A stretch of DNA of 64,000 nucleotides, from NCBI GenBank assembly GCA_947311845.1, contig CAMZMU010000027.1, forward strand, positions 45,494,053-45,558,052, given 5' to 3'. Position 1 is the first letter of the stretch; every line of letters begins with the position of its first letter. The notes beneath the pieces were generated by a model that did not search any database, was not told the origin of the DNA, and worked only from the letters and a program-made list of their open reading frames with translations. This document shows positions 32,536-42,270 of the stretch, piece by piece. This DNA comes from Poa pratensis. Taxonomy: Eukaryota > Streptophyta > Magnoliopsida > Poales > Poaceae. The translations under genes and the position numbers were made by a program.

Positions 32536-32836
32536 TGTAAGGTACCCGCTAGTACCAGCTCTCAATTACCAACTAGATTCGATTACAAGCCTCGATTTCA
32601 GAGGAACATCAGGAAGAAAGATGGATCTAGGAGGAAGGAAGAAGAACAACGCAACACGTCACACGCTACAACGCGCCTCGGCCGAAGCCGCCTTTTCCGT
32701 TTCGTTCTTAGCCGAGTCCATGCGTGGCTGCTCTGTGGGTATATATGCCTCCATGTCTCCTCTGCATATGCCTCCAAGCAGGCCATGGCCCAAGGTGGCG
32801 GCCCATCGGCCCGCTCGTGTAGGTAGGTCGCTGACA
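32536..32836 (-). repeat. LTR-like terminal repeat, left (minus orientation)
   Basis: 301 bp. Minus strand starts TGTCAGCGACC, right after purine tract AAGGAGGGGGAT, and ends GGTACCTTACA. It is clearly similar, in inverted orientation, to 35720-36008: shared blocks include GCGCCTCGGCCGAAGCCG, CTCAATTACCAAC and GGGCCATGGCCTG. TG/CA ends and the adjacent purine tract mark it as a 3' LTR of a minus-strand retroelement. Confidence 0.75.
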
Positions 32837-33488
32837 ATCCCCCTCCTTAAAATTCGGCTTGACCTCAAGCCGATGCCATGTCGAACCACCTGGATCCCAC
32901 GGTACTTGATGCTTCATGACTTCGCCGAGGTCGCGGTGGTCGTCGTAGTCGAGGCAGACCTTGACGAGTTTGATGTAGCAGACGACGTCAACTTGCTCAA
33001 GGAAGACGCCAAGGTAGTCGTCGCCGATGTGCACTTGGTCATGGAAGACGTCAAGGCTGTAGCCTTGGTCAGCAGAGACAATGTCGAAGTAGTAATCATG
33101 GTCGAGGCAGTGGCCCTGTAGTAGGCTCGAGCTTCAACCTTGATCCCTTTTTGTAGCTTTAGCTTGCGATGAAAACCTGTAGAAATAGAGACATGCCGAG
33201 ATGCCAGGATCCCAAGAAAAAACAACACAGGTATGTCAGTGCTGCAGCAGGTATTAGTTGCTTGCACTGGTTCTGGTTGACGACATCCAAGTACTCCAAG
33301 TCAAGTGACCATGCAATCTTCCATTGGACAAGCTCAAGACCACACTGAACAGAATTTCCCTTGAAGTAGGAGCTAATACCGGCTTGCAAGAAACTATCAC
33401 TGAGTAACATCCAAGCATAAAAATGAGTGTATCTATTCATCATCATCGTGTAGTCCACCCTTGGTGTTGCAAATTTTGCCAAGCTCAC
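32837..33488 (-). pseudogene. Retroelement ORF end fragment before the left LTR
   Basis: Two minus-strand segments are visible. One (33488-33159) contains FYAWMLLSDSFLQAGISSYF and SLDLEYLDVVNQNQCKQLIP. The other (33034-32840) contains HIGDDYLGVFLEQVDVVCYI and KHQVPWDPGGSTWHRLEVK, just before the polypurine tract. PWDPG also appears at 35300 on the plus strand before the right LTR, so both halves probably end in the same ORF type. No known domain recognised. Confidence 0.5.
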
Positions 33489-33508
33489 ATCATTTGCATG
33501 AATTCGCC

Positions 33509-35377
33509 ATGGCTGATCCAGACGATTGTGCTGTGAAGTGGGCTGCCTGCCTCGCGCTGGTGACCGACCAGGAGACCGCGTCGATTTCCTCGTTCGGCGG
33601 CTCCTCTACACCAACGTCGACCGCGCCTCTGCGTGTTCCGAGCAGCGCCGTTCCCTTCGGCGGGATCTCCGAGCGAGCAGCTGCGACCCCATCCCCTACC
33701 TCAACACCGGCTAACAAGGACGACCTCAGTCCGGGGGACCGTTGCCTCTATGATCTCGTCGTTGGCGCGAGCGGCTCTACCTCCGTCAACGATGCCATGT
33801 CCTCCACCTTCGTCTCGGAGGAGTCCGCTTCTCGTTGGAATCCGGAGGATGTCTGCCCGCCACTTGCTGAGCTGCGGCGAGCGCTGATGACCGATGCGGA
33901 GTGGGCTGCGATGTCCGAGTGGGAGAAGGATCTATGGGAGATGAAGCATCTACCAGAGGAGGAACGGATGAAGAGTATCGAGGGTGTCGTGATGTGGCTT
34001 CCGGCAGCGCAACAGGACCAGCGCCGGAAGGAGATATTGGAGGAGATACTCCGATTTGGTGAGCCAGCGCCCACACTCAACTCCTCCAGGGCACCAGCTT
34101 CGACTACCGATACCTCCCTCGTGCTCCCGGTCGCCATCGAGTTGGACGTCGTCCAAGATGCAGTTGACGACCAAGCTGCTCCGACGCCCACCAACTGTTC
34201 GTCCGAATGCCCAAGCAAGGACGCCCCTGCTCCTGTGTCCGTGATCATCCCGTCTACAACATCAAATTCGTCCACGACCATCTGTGATGTCGTTTCCGAG
34301 CAAGCTGCACTTGCGGTCAGCGACAAGGCAGCGAGTACTGCCGTCTGCTTACCTGCTGGACCTGGTCACAATATTTGTGGAAAAGACCTCGTGCCCAAAC
34401 CCCTGACTGTGTGGAGTGCTCCCACATCTTTCAGTTTGCTTCCAGGGAATCCGCCAAGCTCGACGCGTGAGCCGATGGACGTTCTAGAGCCATTCATGTG
34501 GTCATCCACCAGTTGTTCGACTATTTGCTCAGAACGCACTCTCGACACACCACCAAGTTTGCTGCCTGAAACATACATGAAGTTCAGTATTGGGCCTATT
34601 GTGAGTACAATGGCGCCATGGCCACCACCCAGCTGCACTCGTGCAAGACCACCACTGATCCGTGGACAAAACTTATTTCAGCATGCGCAACAAAAGCATG
34701 GCAAGGAATTCTCAGTTATGGACAGTAAGGGGAATTGGATTGCAATCTGGCTTGATGTGGAGCTAAAGCCACCATGGCCTCCTCTTGGTGTGTGCATGAA
34801 TCTGCCAATTGATGTCTGTATGATACACACCATGGTGTCACTCGCCACCTGGCCAATGGAGTGTTACAATGGCATAGTAGCCTCCGGGAAGAGAAATGAC
34901 ACCAATTGCGACATTGCCCAGCCCGTCCTTACCAGTTTTGATTGTGTTGACCTTACCATTTTCACGGTGCCACCAGACATGACGCTGACGGCTGTTTCAG
35001 CTGCTGTTGGTCGACTTGGCACTGGCCCTGCCACTGTCGTCACCTCTACGAATGGCAACAGCGACTCTCTGGAGCTAGTTTTGCGCCTCCTCGTCCACTT
35101 ATTTGCCCGGTCTTCACAGTTCAAATGGCCTCCTATGTCACTTAGTGGCCCCTTCCTGATTGCAAGAAGTGTCCAACAGGAGTTTGTGGGAATATACAGT
35201 GTGGCTGCAGTGGTATCAGGATTACTGTTTCGTGCTGTCAGGTTGATTGAAGCAGTGCACTGGCCATTTTTTTTCAGTTTGCTATGGGTAACACGATTCT
35301 TTTGCTGCCCTGGGATCCTGGACTGTCATTGCAAGGGGCTTCAATACATCATCAGCTTACTTGCAGCGGTATTCTGA
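33509..35377 (+). CDS. 622-aa ORF of unknown function between inverted LTR-like repeats
   Basis: An uninterrupted 622-codon frame from ATG (MADPDDCAVKWAACLALVTD), the longest credible ORF in the window. Residues 1-85 are low-complexity S/T/P. Residues about 95-190 are charged and helical (ALMTDAEWAAMSEWEKDLWE, then KHLPEEERMKSIEGVV). The middle is S/T/A-rich with many short exposed motifs. The last 80 residues are hydrophobic (GIYSVAAVVSGLLFRAV). A TTTTTTTTCAG tract at about 35266-35277 resembles a splice acceptor. Splicing there could enter another frame (LLLPWDPGLSLQ, to 35664) that carries the PWDPG motif. It is probably a retroelement accessory or gag-like ORF. No homologue is recognised and coding status is unproven. 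Confidence 0.5.
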   Translation: MADPDDCAVKWAACLALVTDQETASISSFGGSSTPTSTAPLRVPSSAVPFGGISERAAATPSPTSTPANKDDLSPGDRCLYDLVVGASGSTSVNDAMSSTFVSEESASRWNPEDVCPPLAELRRALMTDAEWAAMSEWEKDLWEMKHLPEEERMKSIEGVVMWLPAAQQDQRRKEILEEILRFGEPAPTLNSSRAPASTTDTSLVLPVAIELDVVQDAVDDQAAPTPTNCSSECPSKDAPAPVSVIIPSTTSNSSTTICDVVSEQAALAVSDKAASTAVCLPAGPGHNICGKDLVPKPLTVWSAPTSFSLLPGNPPSSTREPMDVLEPFMWSSTSCSTICSERTLDTPPSLLPETYMKFSIGPIVSTMAPWPPPSCTRARPPLIRGQNLFQHAQQKHGKEFSVMDSKGNWIAIWLDVELKPPWPPLGVCMNLPIDVCMIHTMVSLATWPMECYNGIVASGKRNDTNCDIAQPVLTSFDCVDLTIFTVPPDMTLTAVSAAVGRLGTGPATVVTSTNGNSDSLELVLRLLVHLFARSSQFKWPPMSLSGPFLIARSVQQEFVGIYSVAAVVSGLLFRAVRLIEAVHWPFFFSLLWVTRFFCCPGILDCHCKGLQYIISLLAAVF

Positions 35378-35666
35378 TCTGTTTGTGTCCACCAAATCTT
35401 TCAATACGGATGCTTAGTGAACTGCATGTGCAATACTCTAGCTGCAGGCAACCCCTCCCTACAACATTCCCATGGTACATTGCATGGTTGGTAGTGGAAT
35501 CTTCTTGTGCTGAATCAGAATTTGGTGTTAGTGAAAATCTCAGCAACAAGTGGATGATGTTTGGTTCTGTGGAAGAATTGGACTCCATGATTTTCTTTCC
35601 GTCCTCTCTCGAATGCGTTATGAAGCTTACTATCAAAGGAACGTACAGAGCACCAGTGTCATAAGA

Positions 35667-35743
35667 AGCCCACCAGCCAGCCCAGTAGATAGGTTGCACT
35701 TCCAGTTATGAAGCTTACTATCTACTGGGCTGGCTGGTGGGCT
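35667..35743. repeat. Perfect 26-bp inverted repeat (hairpin)
   Basis: Arms 35667-35692 and 35718-35743 are exact reverse complements (GCCCACCAGCCAGCCCAGTA core) around a 25-nt loop. The loop contains GTTATGAAGCTTACTATC, also present just upstream at about 35617-35634. GGAACGTACAGAG is likewise found on both sides (about 35638 and 35783). It sits at the start of the right LTR and looks like a template-switch or fold-back scar. Confidence 0.92.
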
Positions 35744-36008
35744 GCCGCTCTTGGGCTATGGCCTGTTCGGGAGCTGCACAAGGAACGTACAGAGAAGCAT
35801 ATATTGGAGAAGGACACCTACGCAGGACCCTGGCTTGGAACAGAACGGAAAGGACGGCTTCGGCCGAGGCGCGTGTAGCGCGTGTAGCGTGTGCGTTGTT
35901 CTTCTTCTTCCTCTTAGATACATCCTTCCTCTCCAAGGTTCATCTGAGATCGATCTTGTAATCCAGATTCGTTGGTAATTGAGCACTGGTACTAGTGGAT
36001 ACCTTACA
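35720..36008 (+). repeat. LTR-like terminal repeat, right (plus orientation)
   Basis: Inverted partner of 32536-32836, ending GGATACCTTACA at 36008. The proper TG start is obscured by the hairpin; the candidate is TGTCATAAG at 35657. In plus orientation it follows the PWDPG-containing frame, so it reads as the 3' LTR of a plus-strand element. Confidence 0.7.
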
Positions 36009-36626
36009 TTGGAATACTAATTGGAAAAGGAAAACGTCCTGGTACTAGGGAAATCAGCTAGCTAGCTCGATCCTTTACTGAATCATCTTTTTAATTGGAT
36101 CGATCCAAGCTGCTTTGCTCCATTGTTTGCATGGCGTTCTGAACGTAGGCCTGACTTCATCTGCTGGTGTGATCTGAACTGGAATTAAACCAATCATCAC
36201 TTGAGTTTTGGCTGGCACGCATATCTCCGGACGCTTACGCTTAGCTGGTATTGTATACTTTGGAACCTTTTTGGATGAAATCACCTGTCTACTAGCAGGA
36301 ACAATAAGTGGTGCCGTATCAGACAACCAGGAGAAGAACACAAAAAAGGATTCACCACCTTCCCACACTGCAAAATACAGCAGTATCTTTATTGCAAGAA
36401 TGCAAGCGCGAATGCATGATTATTCTTGTGCGTTAGGGCCTGATTTCTACAACAATCCTGCTAGATTGCGGTGGCCAATGGACGTTTTCTGGTCAAAAGG
36501 GAGAACAAGTTCGTTTTAGAACACCCACCACAGCAGATGCATAAGTTTTGTCATCTTAGAGCACAAGTGGCGATGCTTTTTGCAACAAGATCGGCCATCA
36601 GTGTGAGAAAAGATTCGTACATTGTT
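36009..36626. other. Gene-free spacer with a degenerate minus-strand frame
   Basis: A 97-codon minus frame (36075-36368) contains SSKKVPKYTIPAKRKRPEIC, basic and gag-like, but nothing else supports it. Otherwise nothing recognisable. Confidence 0.3.
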
Positions 36627-37890
36627 TTTTAGATAAAGTGTGTTTATTAATATCGAGAAGATACAACATGCACCTAGCCTCTGCAACAACGCAATAACCG
36701 AAACCATTACGGATGCACACAGCTAAAAGACAATAAGAAGAAGAAATAAAAAGAAAAGTCCCGCTAAAGAGTTACAGTCCTTGCAGCAGCCGCACAACCA
36801 CCACCAAAACAACACCTGAAGTCCAGTTCTTCAAAAGCAACGCCTTCAAGAAGAACAGTGCCAGGCACAACCAATTAAGGTCAGACCTTGGGTTTTCACC
36901 CTGAAGATAGTCCTCGCTCTCAGAACAGTATCTTCAACAAGACCACTGTCAGACACAACCAATTAAGGCCAGACCTTGAATTTTCACCCTGAAAGGTAAG
37001 ACGTTGGGCTTCACGTATGTTGTCGCCCCCACTTACATGCCGCTGCTCCAAATCATGAAACACCAAGCCAATTCCTCAACAGCACAAAGAATCAAACCAC
37101 CATTGCCAGTCCTCAGATCTCGCCTTCCAAGTCATTCTCCGCCAGCACCATGGAACGAGAAAGCGTGCTCCATGATATTAACAGCCAGCAGAGCTTCGAA
37201 GCGCTCCCTCTGAGACCAAACGGGTCAGAGAAAACATGGGTGCGCACGATCGAATACCATCCGATCCAACAATCTCCAGGCATGAAGCGCCCAGTGGAGT
37301 TCGCCGGCGGAGCCTTCCGAAACACGACTGTCCAGCCCGATCAATGGGGATAGGCATCCGGCAGATTGCAATCTTGATGCGAGAAGAACCCTAGGACCAG
37401 CTCCTTATTCCTTTGAGCACCCGAAAACAGGGACTAGACGGAGGAGATCCAGCCCACCGTAGTCTTGCGGCCGCCGGCACCACCTCGGTGCCCAGCAGCC
37501 GGAAACACTAGGTGCCCCGCACCAGCCTGCTGCCAAGGGGCAAAGTAGGCTAGCCCGAGGCCATAGGCCCCGAACTGGCCGTCGGTCGCCGCCGAGACTA
37601 CAGGGGGCGGCACCGTCGCGAGGTAGTAGGACCTCCTTGGGCACCGTCGGCTGCGCCACCACTGGGATCCAGCGGCACCTCGCCGCCACCACACGGTCGA
37701 GCCACGCGCCGCCGCCGCCGCCGCCGAAGATACGCCCTACAACCGCGCGCGGAGGAAGCCCCGCCGCCGCCGTCACCAGCCCGGGCACAGGCCGACGAGA
37801 CCTCTGGCGGCGGCGGGGAAGGAAGGGGGCGGGAGGGAGGGCCGAGTGGCGGCGGCGCCGGTCGCCCCCCGAGTCGCCTAGGGTTAGGCG
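36627..37890 (-). mobile_element. Non-LTR-type retroposon, minus strand
   Basis: Flanked by the 8-bp direct repeat ACATTGTT (36619-36626 and 37891-37898). The left end is a T-run (poly(A) tail on the minus strand). The right end is a GC-rich 5' leader beginning GTCGCCTAACCCTAGGCGAC. The interior contains CAGGGTGAAAACCCAAGG on the minus strand, like the retroposon at 2265-3667. The long GC-rich frames near 37405-37992 are shadows. No protein recognised, so it is non-autonomous. Confidence 0.8.
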
Positions 37891-37898
37891 ACATTGTT

Positions 37899-38442
37899 GA
37901 ACGGCAAACTGGCCAGAAACCTGACGAGGAATAGAGACAGAGCTCTCCGCAGGCACGCGGGGCAGAAACGGAGAGAAAGCGGCCAAAATCATTGCAATGG
38001 CGTGAAAAGGGCGAACCGCTCGGGAAAGAACTACACCAACGTAAATGGCCCAGCTAGGTCCCCCTGGCTTCTCGGCCTCATTGCAGTGGGCCTTAGAAGC
38101 AGGTTATATCACATCGGCTAACATGGCTATTTCTCCTACGGGCCTAGTTCACTTCACTGGCCACGTCAACGCGGCAGTTCGCCTGTTGTAGAAAAAAACT
38201 TGTTCTCCAGCTTATGTGCAAGTACAGCCATGATCTGTGAAATTCACCGCAAGGTAGAACCACCATAACAAACCTACCTGTACATCTATGATCTGTGAAT
38301 ACCGGCGTAATATAATATTTCTTTTTTTCACATGATATGTGTTGAGACGTCGAAATATGTGATACTCCGTTCTCCGTAGACCAAAATGAAGAACTAGCGG
38401 TGTGTCCCGGACTCCACAAATTGCTAGCTCTGCCACCGAGTG
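37899..38442. other. Gene-free spacer
   Basis: No supported gene, repeat or signal seen. Confidence 0.3.
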
Positions 38443-38579
38443 CTCCATCTGTTTCTAAATATAAGATGTTTTCATCTTTTTTGATTCACATGTATCAAGA
38501 TCTATTTTAGTGTATATATTCATTCATTTTAGTTTATATGTAGTCCAACCAAAACATTTATTATTAGTAAAGGAGGGAG
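38443..38579. mobile_element. Stowaway-like MITE (Tc1/Mariner type)
   Basis: 137 bp. Left end CTCCATCTGTTTCTAAATAT and right end TAGTAAAGGAGGGAG are imperfect inverted repeats of the CTCCCTCC class common in Triticeae, with TA following the right end and TG (a changed TA) before the left. Non-coding. Confidence 0.8.
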
Positions 38580-38649
38580 TACTATTCTATGCAAGGAGTC
38601 CGTCGTCACCAACAAGCTATTATATTTCTAATTTATGTTCCTCTCTTGT

Positions 38650-39998
38650 TACTCTCTTCCCAGAACCCATGGACGATTTTTGACAAGATGATGGCTGGAG
38701 GATCATACAGCAGGGTACGACTTGACAGAGCACTTGCTTCATTCCAATGGTGGGCAAGGTTTCCACTAGCCGTGCTTCACCATCTCACAGCCACGTAATC
38801 GGATCACTCACCGATCATGTTCAACCATGCATCGGTGCATGAGGGGGTGGATCAACCAATTGTCTCCGCGCATGAAGCAATGTGGGAGGATCTTTAAGAT
38901 TTTGGTCAGATGCTGGAATGCTGGAACACACATGGAAGGCTGGTACATCCAGGTCCATGCAAGGAATGGGTCGGAAGTTAGCGGGCCTCTCAAACTCTAT
39001 CTCCATGTGGGGTAGAGATACCTTTGGTCATGTCAGAAGAGAGATTAAGGACCTCAAACGTCAGTTAGAACACATGCGATGCCAACTAGATTATGTTGGC
39101 CCATTGTATGCGGAAATTAAAGTGGCGGAAAGGCTCGTTCAGTTGCGTCATAGGGAAGAAACTTTGTGGCGTAAGCGATCACGAAGTGAGTGGCTCAAAG
39201 AAGGGGACCGTAACACCCGTTTCTTCCACATGAGAGCGAGCAGGAGGAGAAAGAAAAATCGGACCGATCATCTTAAAATCTCGAACGGGCCACTTACCTA
39301 TGACCAACATGAGATGAGTATGTTGGCGAGGTTTTTTACCATAACCTCTATTCATCATAGGGCACTATGAGAATGACAGAATTACCTGATTTGGTTCCAG
39401 TTTCTGTCATGGACGAGATGAACAAAAGCTCATCGCATCGTTCACAGAATTTGAGGTAAAGAAAGTTTTTTTTCCATATGTACCCCATGAAGGCACCTGG
39501 TCCAGATGGCTACCCGGCGGATTTTTTTCATAAACACCTTGATCCCTAAGGTGGCCGACCATAGAGGAGCTTGGCCAGTTTCGTCCAATCAGTCTTTGCA
39601 ATGTTATCTATAAAATTCCTTCTAAGGTGCTTGCAAATAGGCTGAAGGTAATTCTTCGCGACATTTATTTGGAAGAGCAATCGGCATTCGTTCCTGGTAG
39701 GCTCGTTACACAAAACATCGTGGAATCATATGAACAGCTACATTTTATGAAGAGTAATGGTGCTAAGAAACATCACAATTGTGCTCTGAAATGCACATGC
39801 GGACGGCCTATGACCGCTTCGAATGGAATTATCTTCTTTCCATTAGGATCCACATGGAATTTCATCGAAGATCGAAATATTTGATTATGAGCTTGGTTCC
39901 TTTAGTCGCTTTTTCAGTCTTGTTGAACGGCAAACCCCTAGAAGAGTTCCAACCATCTAGATGGACTTTCTGGCCTGCTAAAACAAGGTCGTCAATCA
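38650..39998 (+). pseudogene. LINE 5' half: endonuclease end and RT N-terminal part
   Basis: Translation in shifting frames gives the endonuclease C-terminus (YSRVRLDRALASFQWWARFP, then SDHSPI), the linker (WGRDTFGHVRREIKDLKRQL, then SEWLKEGDRNTRFFHMRASR) and RT block LANRLKVILRDIYLEEQSAF with VPGRLVTQN. Next is FSVLLNGKPLEEFQPSR. It then breaks, losing the expected GLRQGDPLSPYLF block, and ends with about 36 bp identical to the start of the LINE 3' halves (CTTTCTGGCCTGCTAAAACA). It complements the 3' halves at 1184 and 44816. Dead. Confidence 0.88.
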
Positions 39999-40530
39999 TC
40001 ACATCATATGAAGATGAACAGGGATAATAATTTTGAATATTAAAACTTCTGTGTAGAATATAGTCTTAGAAGATACATACGTACTCGCAGTTATAAGATA
40101 ATGTATCGAACCGTATAAATTTCAGGTAACATAAGCAAGTAAATAACATATTGTTAATCACATCAAAGAGCAGCAAAACTATGAGTTAGTTATAGATTAA
40201 ATATGAACTACGAGGAATATGACATGCAATAGTGGACATGACGAAGCACCGCCAATTCACGAATGCAATCGACTTGAAGCTAACATGGAAGAAACCAAAA
40301 GAGTTCTTGAGCCGCACAATCACAGGCTCACAGCAACTGGCCTATGGCCAAAATGAAAGAGACCATCCTAAATGTAGGGAAAATTTGGCAACTGAGAGAA
40401 AGGAAAAAAAAACTAAAAGGGTAATGAAACTGGAAAAGAAAATGTGCATCCTTCGGCTGGTGCCGACGGCGACGTGTGGTGGTGCGCGGCTGATCCCAAG
40501 CTCCTTTAGGATCTCCCCCTCCTACATGAT
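39999..40530. other. Gene-free spacer
   Basis: AT-rich sequence after the LINE break, then sequence before the T-run of the next retroposon. Nothing supportable seen. Confidence 0.3.
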
Positions 40531-40531
40531 T

Positions 40532-42270
40532 GTTTTTTTTTTGAACCCGAGGCAAAAACTTTGCCTCACCATTTATTAAGCAGAAGGTGCCCGGTTTATT
40601 ATGGAAGAAACCGGGGGAAAACCATACAACAACACGACACAACCCACGGGGCGAAGCCCCACAACCTCGAGAAACCACGACGCCGCACGACGCGGCCACC
40701 CACAGCCCAAGCTGCACCAGGTAAGCCGCTCGCAGACCACGGCCGCCGAACCAACATCCGGGGCCGCCGCCCCGGCCTAAAAGACAACCGCTGCTGCCGC
40801 TGCCCAAGCAGCCCCGACAGCCTCGCCGTCATCACCCCCTTCCGGGACCGCCGCCCCGACATAGCACCGCTCGCAACCGAGCCACGACGCCGCACGAACC
40901 AGCCACCCGCAGCCCAAGCTGCCCAAGGAGAGCTGCTCGCAGACCACGGACGTCGTACCAACATCCGGGGCCGCCGCCCCGGCCTAAAAGACAGCCGTAG
41001 TTGCTGCCGCACACCAGTCTCGACACCCTCGCCGCCACCTCCCGCAACCACATGTCCCTCCAGCCGGTCACCACTCCAAGAACGATGCCCCCAAGGAGGA
41101 GCATGACACAGAGCGCCATCATCGCCCGATCCCGGAAGATCTAGGGTTTCCCCCGGAGTGGTCCGGGTGAAAAGCGAGCACCACGTCTCGACGGTATCTT
41201 CAAGAAGAGAAACGGCGCCCGAAGGCGTCGTTGCCGCCTGCCCGACGACAGGCGGAGCAGAGCTTTCGCTCGACGTAGCCAAGTCTTGCACCCGCTCACC
41301 ATGAGACCGACTAGCCCACCAGCTTCCACACGCCACGATTCCAATAGCAAAACCTCCGCTGCCGAACCAGCCGCCCTCGCGCCACGGCACCCCTCTGCCA
41401 CGGACCTGCAGGAACGCCAACAGCAGCGTCCACCACCCCTCCACCGCGGCAGCAGCGGGCGTCACCTCACGACGCCGAGCCACGAACCGCGAGATGCATC
41501 GCCGGCTGTCCGCGGCCGCCAGATGCAGGTGCGGCGCCGCCGCGCCGCCTTCCTCTCCGTAGCCACCTCCGCCACGGAGCTCCAGGAACTGGCCGGAACC
41601 GCCGCGCCCCGGCCAGCCTGCCACGCGCGGTGGCCCCCGAGATGGCCGCCGAATCCATCAGATCCGCGGCGCGATCTGCAGCCTCCACGCGACCACCACG
41701 CCAAGGAGCCGGTGACCACCTCCACCGCGCCTCCGGGGCCGCCGCCCCGGCCTAAATGCGCTCACGCACTACGACCTCGGCATCCAGACGGGACTGCCAC
41801 AGGCAGCACCAAGCCCGTCATCGTAGCGCCGCCGCGCCGCCGCCCTCTTCCCTCAGCATGCCGCCACCTCCAAGCTATCCGGACCGCCGCCAAGCAGCGC
41901 CCTGCCCGCAGGCCCGCGGCACCCAGATGCGGCCCTCACAGGCCCATCTCGCCCGCGCCGCCCCAAGGTCTCAACGCCGGCGCGAGAGAAGCGCCGCCAC
42001 GCTGCAGGACGCTCGGCCCTCGCCGCACCTCAGCCTGCCGACCACCACCGGAGCCCAGGGCCGCCGCCCTGGCTTGCCGCGCCGCACCGCGCAAGAGGCG
42101 GCGCGGAGGTCGTTTATCCGGGCCGCCCCGCACCGCCTTTTGGCAGTGGGGGCCCGCCGCCACCGCGGCATGGCCGGCGAGGAGGAGCTGGCCGGGAGAG
42201 GCCCCGGCGGCGGGGTGCGGGAACCCTCGGGTCGCCCCTGGACAGGACGACGCGAGGGAAGGGAAATTTG
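40532..42270 (-). mobile_element. GC-rich retroposon, minus strand
   Basis: The left end is a T9 run followed by GAACCCGAGGCAAAAACTTT and CACCATTTATTAAGCAGAAG. On the minus strand this reads as a retroposon 3' end with poly(A). The body is extremely GC-rich with overlapping frames on both strands (up to 341 codons) that lack any recognisable domain. A block containing CATCCGGGGCCGCCGCCCCG occurs twice, 208 bp apart (40752 and 40960). Target duplication is uncertain (CATGATTG on the left, TGTGATTG on the right). Right border approximate. Confidence 0.65.

Noticed and set aside
33461..33508. Extending the 622-aa ORF 16 codons upstream
   Set aside because: The upstream start would be TTG; the first ATG (33509) is the normal eukaryotic choice.
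37405..37992. 195-codon minus-strand ORF
   Set aside because: Lies in the GC-rich leader of a retroposon with clear target duplication; crosses its border at 37890; no domain.
37896..39925. Shared 15-mer TGTTGAACGGCAAAC at 37896 and 39914
   Set aside because: Similarity does not extend beyond the 15 bases; one is in a spacer and the other in LINE RT. Probably chance.
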